A stretch of 64,000 bases of DNA from Aneurinibacillus sp. REN35 (lineage in GTDB: Bacteria > Bacillota > Bacilli > Aneurinibacillales > Aneurinibacillaceae): positions 372,001-436,000 of the forward strand of contig NZ_JBFTXJ020000002.1 of NCBI RefSeq assembly GCF_041379945.2, in the 5' to 3' direction. Position 1 is the stretch's first letter, and each line of letters opens with the position of its first letter. This document shows positions 62,662 to 64,000 of the stretch, piece after piece. A program made the translations under genes and the position numbers. The notes below the pieces were generated by a model that had not been told where the DNA came from, searched no databases, and saw nothing but the letters and a program-made list of their open reading frames with translations.

Positions 62662-63735
62662 ATGATCTCCAACTTCTATATTCTTGGCAGTACAGCAAAA
62701 AGACCGGCAAGTCAGCGTACAATCTTTACGGATGGAGCCCCTGATGCTACGTTTCGTCCGGGTGTGGACATGGAGCTGAGCCATTGGATTCCAAACGATA
62801 CACCTACCCAATATAAGGCTGATACATCGACAGAAATTTGTATGCGCTTTGCTGAAAGCAATACTTCAAAGGGCTGGGATCTTGCGATTAACAACCATTT
62901 GGATGTAGATGGCGTTTTGGCAGTGTTCACGCTAGTTCACAGTCAGATTGCCTTGACCCACCGTCAGACGGTGATTCAGGCGGCGGAGATAGGCGATTTT
63001 TCGGGTTGGGGCGAAGAATCTGCACAGATTTTATTTCAGGGATTAACGATCTTAATGAATGATCTGAAAGCGAGCGGAGAGGATACGCAGCGTATTTATG
63101 AGGCGTGCTTTATACGTGCTCAGGAACTGCTCGCAGGAAAAGAGATCGAGGAGCCGCGTATTCAGGCTGGGCTTCGAGCGCTTCATGATTCGATCAACCG
63201 GATCGCGTCGGGGTGTATTGAGCGGCAGGAGTTGCACAGCCGTTTCGTTCATTACCATATTCCGGCCGATTTGACAGTGGTATCTCTTGCAAAGACAGTC
63301 GAGGTACCTGCGTTCAATGCGGAAGTGCAGGACAATATGTGGCTGCATCCCCAGGCACGCAATCGACTTGATCGTGAGAAAGTTCATCTCGTATCAGCGC
63401 AGGTACAAGAAGGATGGTATTACGACGTCTGGTATCCAGGCTATATGTGGGCTGATACTCCGAATTCATGGCGTGCTCCTGGCTTTGCCTTTAACGGCAG
63501 TACGAATGGATATCGCTATGCATATGCGCCGCTTGAAGATGCGGTACGTACCCTGCAAGCAGAGGAAACAGCGGATGGTATCTGGACGTTGGCACAGGAG
63601 CTATCGCCTTTTTCTAGTGTTGCGGGCCGGAATTTTCCCATTGTCCTCTCCTTTCTTACTAGCAAGAATGAGCCTGTCGCCAGCAAGCTTGCACCGGATC
63701 GGGTAGCATCTGTTCTTGCGGCGGCTTTTGCATAA
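62662..63735 (+). CDS. uncharacterised conserved protein (DUF6687-like)
   Basis: 357 residues, cytosolic: MISNFYILGSTAKRPASQRT, TFRPGVDMELSHWIPNDTPT, the Asp/His-rich WDLAINNHLDVDGVLAVFTL, then EIGDFSGWGEESAQILFQGL, SRFVHYHIPADLTVVSLAKT, and WYYDVWYPGYMWADTPNSWR. The NNHLDVDG block resembles DHH-type phosphoesterase motifs (NxDxDG), which could mean a metal-dependent hydrolase. The DUF number is from memory and tentative. ATG 62662 after AAGGAGAATACCA. Confidence 0.7.
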   Translation: MISNFYILGSTAKRPASQRTIFTDGAPDATFRPGVDMELSHWIPNDTPTQYKADTSTEICMRFAESNTSKGWDLAINNHLDVDGVLAVFTLVHSQIALTHRQTVIQAAEIGDFSGWGEESAQILFQGLTILMNDLKASGEDTQRIYEACFIRAQELLAGKEIEEPRIQAGLRALHDSINRIASGCIERQELHSRFVHYHIPADLTVVSLAKTVEVPAFNAEVQDNMWLHPQARNRLDREKVHLVSAQVQEGWYYDVWYPGYMWADTPNSWRAPGFAFNGSTNGYRYAYAPLEDAVRTLQAEETADGIWTLAQELSPFSSVAGRNFPIVLSFLTSKNEPVASKLAPDRVASVLAAAFA

Positions 63736-63748
63736 ATGATTACATAGA

Positions 63749-63779
63749 AGAAGCCCCAGAAATCACTTCCAGGGCTTCT
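63749..63779. terminator. bidirectional terminator near the right end
   Basis: AGAAGCCCCA pairs with AGGGCTTCT around a short loop, between two convergent genes. Confidence 0.75.
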
Positions 63780-63790
63780 CTTTTGTTAGG

Positions 63791-64000
63791 CTACTTCGAA
63801 GTAGTTGTAGTTTGCGGTGGAAATGTAAAGATGAACTGTCGGCCATCGTGTGCAATGGCTTCTACTTGAATTGTCGTTTCATCTAAGGCGCGCATCTGAT
63901 CACCAGATACGAGATACCGTCCTTCATCGAGTGTAAAGGCGCGGTTTACTACATTGTATTCCGGCGGCTTGATAAATCGTACATAGACATCCTTCCATGC
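63791..64000 (-). CDS. C-terminal part of an unknown protein (5' end outside the window)
   Basis: The last 69 codons are seen: AWKDVYVRFIKPPEYNVVNR, AFTLDEGRYLVSGDQMRALD, TTIQVEAIAHDGRQFIFTFP and a Thr-rich end PQTTTTSK. The beta-rich pattern suggests a small sandwich or barrel domain. Family not recognised. Confidence 0.6.
   Translation of the reverse strand, partial: AWKDVYVRFIKPPEYNVVNRAFTLDEGRYLVSGDQMRALDETTIQVEAIAHDGRQFIFTFPPQTTTTSK

Overview
The window looks like chromosomal DNA of a Bacillales bacterium, most likely of the Paenibacillaceae (Aneurinibacillus/Brevibacillus-like). This placement is an inference from gene content and was not checked against a database. Pointers are lexA facing a yneA-ynzC-yneB SOS cluster, yutJ-, yeeN- and cvfC-type genes, a class IV PHA synthase pair (phaR/phaC), strong AGGAGG-type ribosome binding sites, many TTG/GTG starts, and sigma-A and sigma-D promoters of Bacillus type. 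No rRNA, tRNA or CRISPR array was seen.

Layout. 1-8 kb: TrpD-like transferase (partial), PatB-type C-S lyase, a DMT exporter, a VOC protein, a DJ-1/PfpI protein with a LexA-like box, a membrane protein, cvfC and DUF456. 8-10.2 kb: lexA and the divergent yneA-ynzC-yneB cluster, with LexA boxes inside both promoters. 10.3-14 kb: a large U32 protein and a LysM-NlpC/P60 wall hydrolase. 14.1-18.5 kb: an acyl-CoA catabolic operon in decay. Acyl-CoA dehydrogenase and SDR are intact, the 3-hydroxyacyl-CoA dehydrogenase has one frameshift, the APH-type kinase is wrecked, and only a scrap of the acyl-CoA ligase remains before the TetR gene. 18.6-22.7 kb: yutJ, an amidase, an anchored protein and a nitronate monooxygenase.

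23-25.6 kb is the most striking part. Two dif-like Xer sites in direct orientation, 2,520 bp apart, bracket a small island with an Rpn-family nuclease, an Rpn tail, an IS3-type transposase scrap and an immunity-sized orphan gene. Gene orientation also switches here: mostly + to the left, almost all - from 21.7 to 53.7 kb. This is what is expected if the replication terminus lies here. I read the island as an element that entered the chromosome through XerC/XerD recombination at dif.

25.7-44.9 kb, nearly all on the - strand: flavin amine oxidase, PhnA, ArsR-SulP with a 44-bp palindrome, an MFS pump plus methyltransferase behind two tiny leader ORFs and an attenuator-like hairpin, yeeN, SprT-like protease, fumC, a Fur-controlled heme monooxygenase broken by one in-frame TGA, two SUFU-domain proteins, DUF3626, VOC, phaC, phaR and an SDR. 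45-54.5 kb: TetR with a divergent membrane protein, an OmpA-type lipoprotein that probably starts at CTG, a three-gene operon joining a PD-(D/E)XK nuclease, an unknown protein and a divergent IF-3 paralogue, then ilvA, a sigma-D chemoreceptor, a PAS protein and a GNAT. 54.9-64 kb: trhA, a crcB pair, an ArsR-like regulator, a DMT transporter, acetyltransferase, M29-type aminopeptidase, a nitrilase-superfamily amidase, DedA and two uncharacterised genes. Several genes under 60 codons with good ribosome binding sites are listed. Family names come from recognising motifs by eye, and starts were chosen from visible Shine-Dalgarno (SD) sequences.
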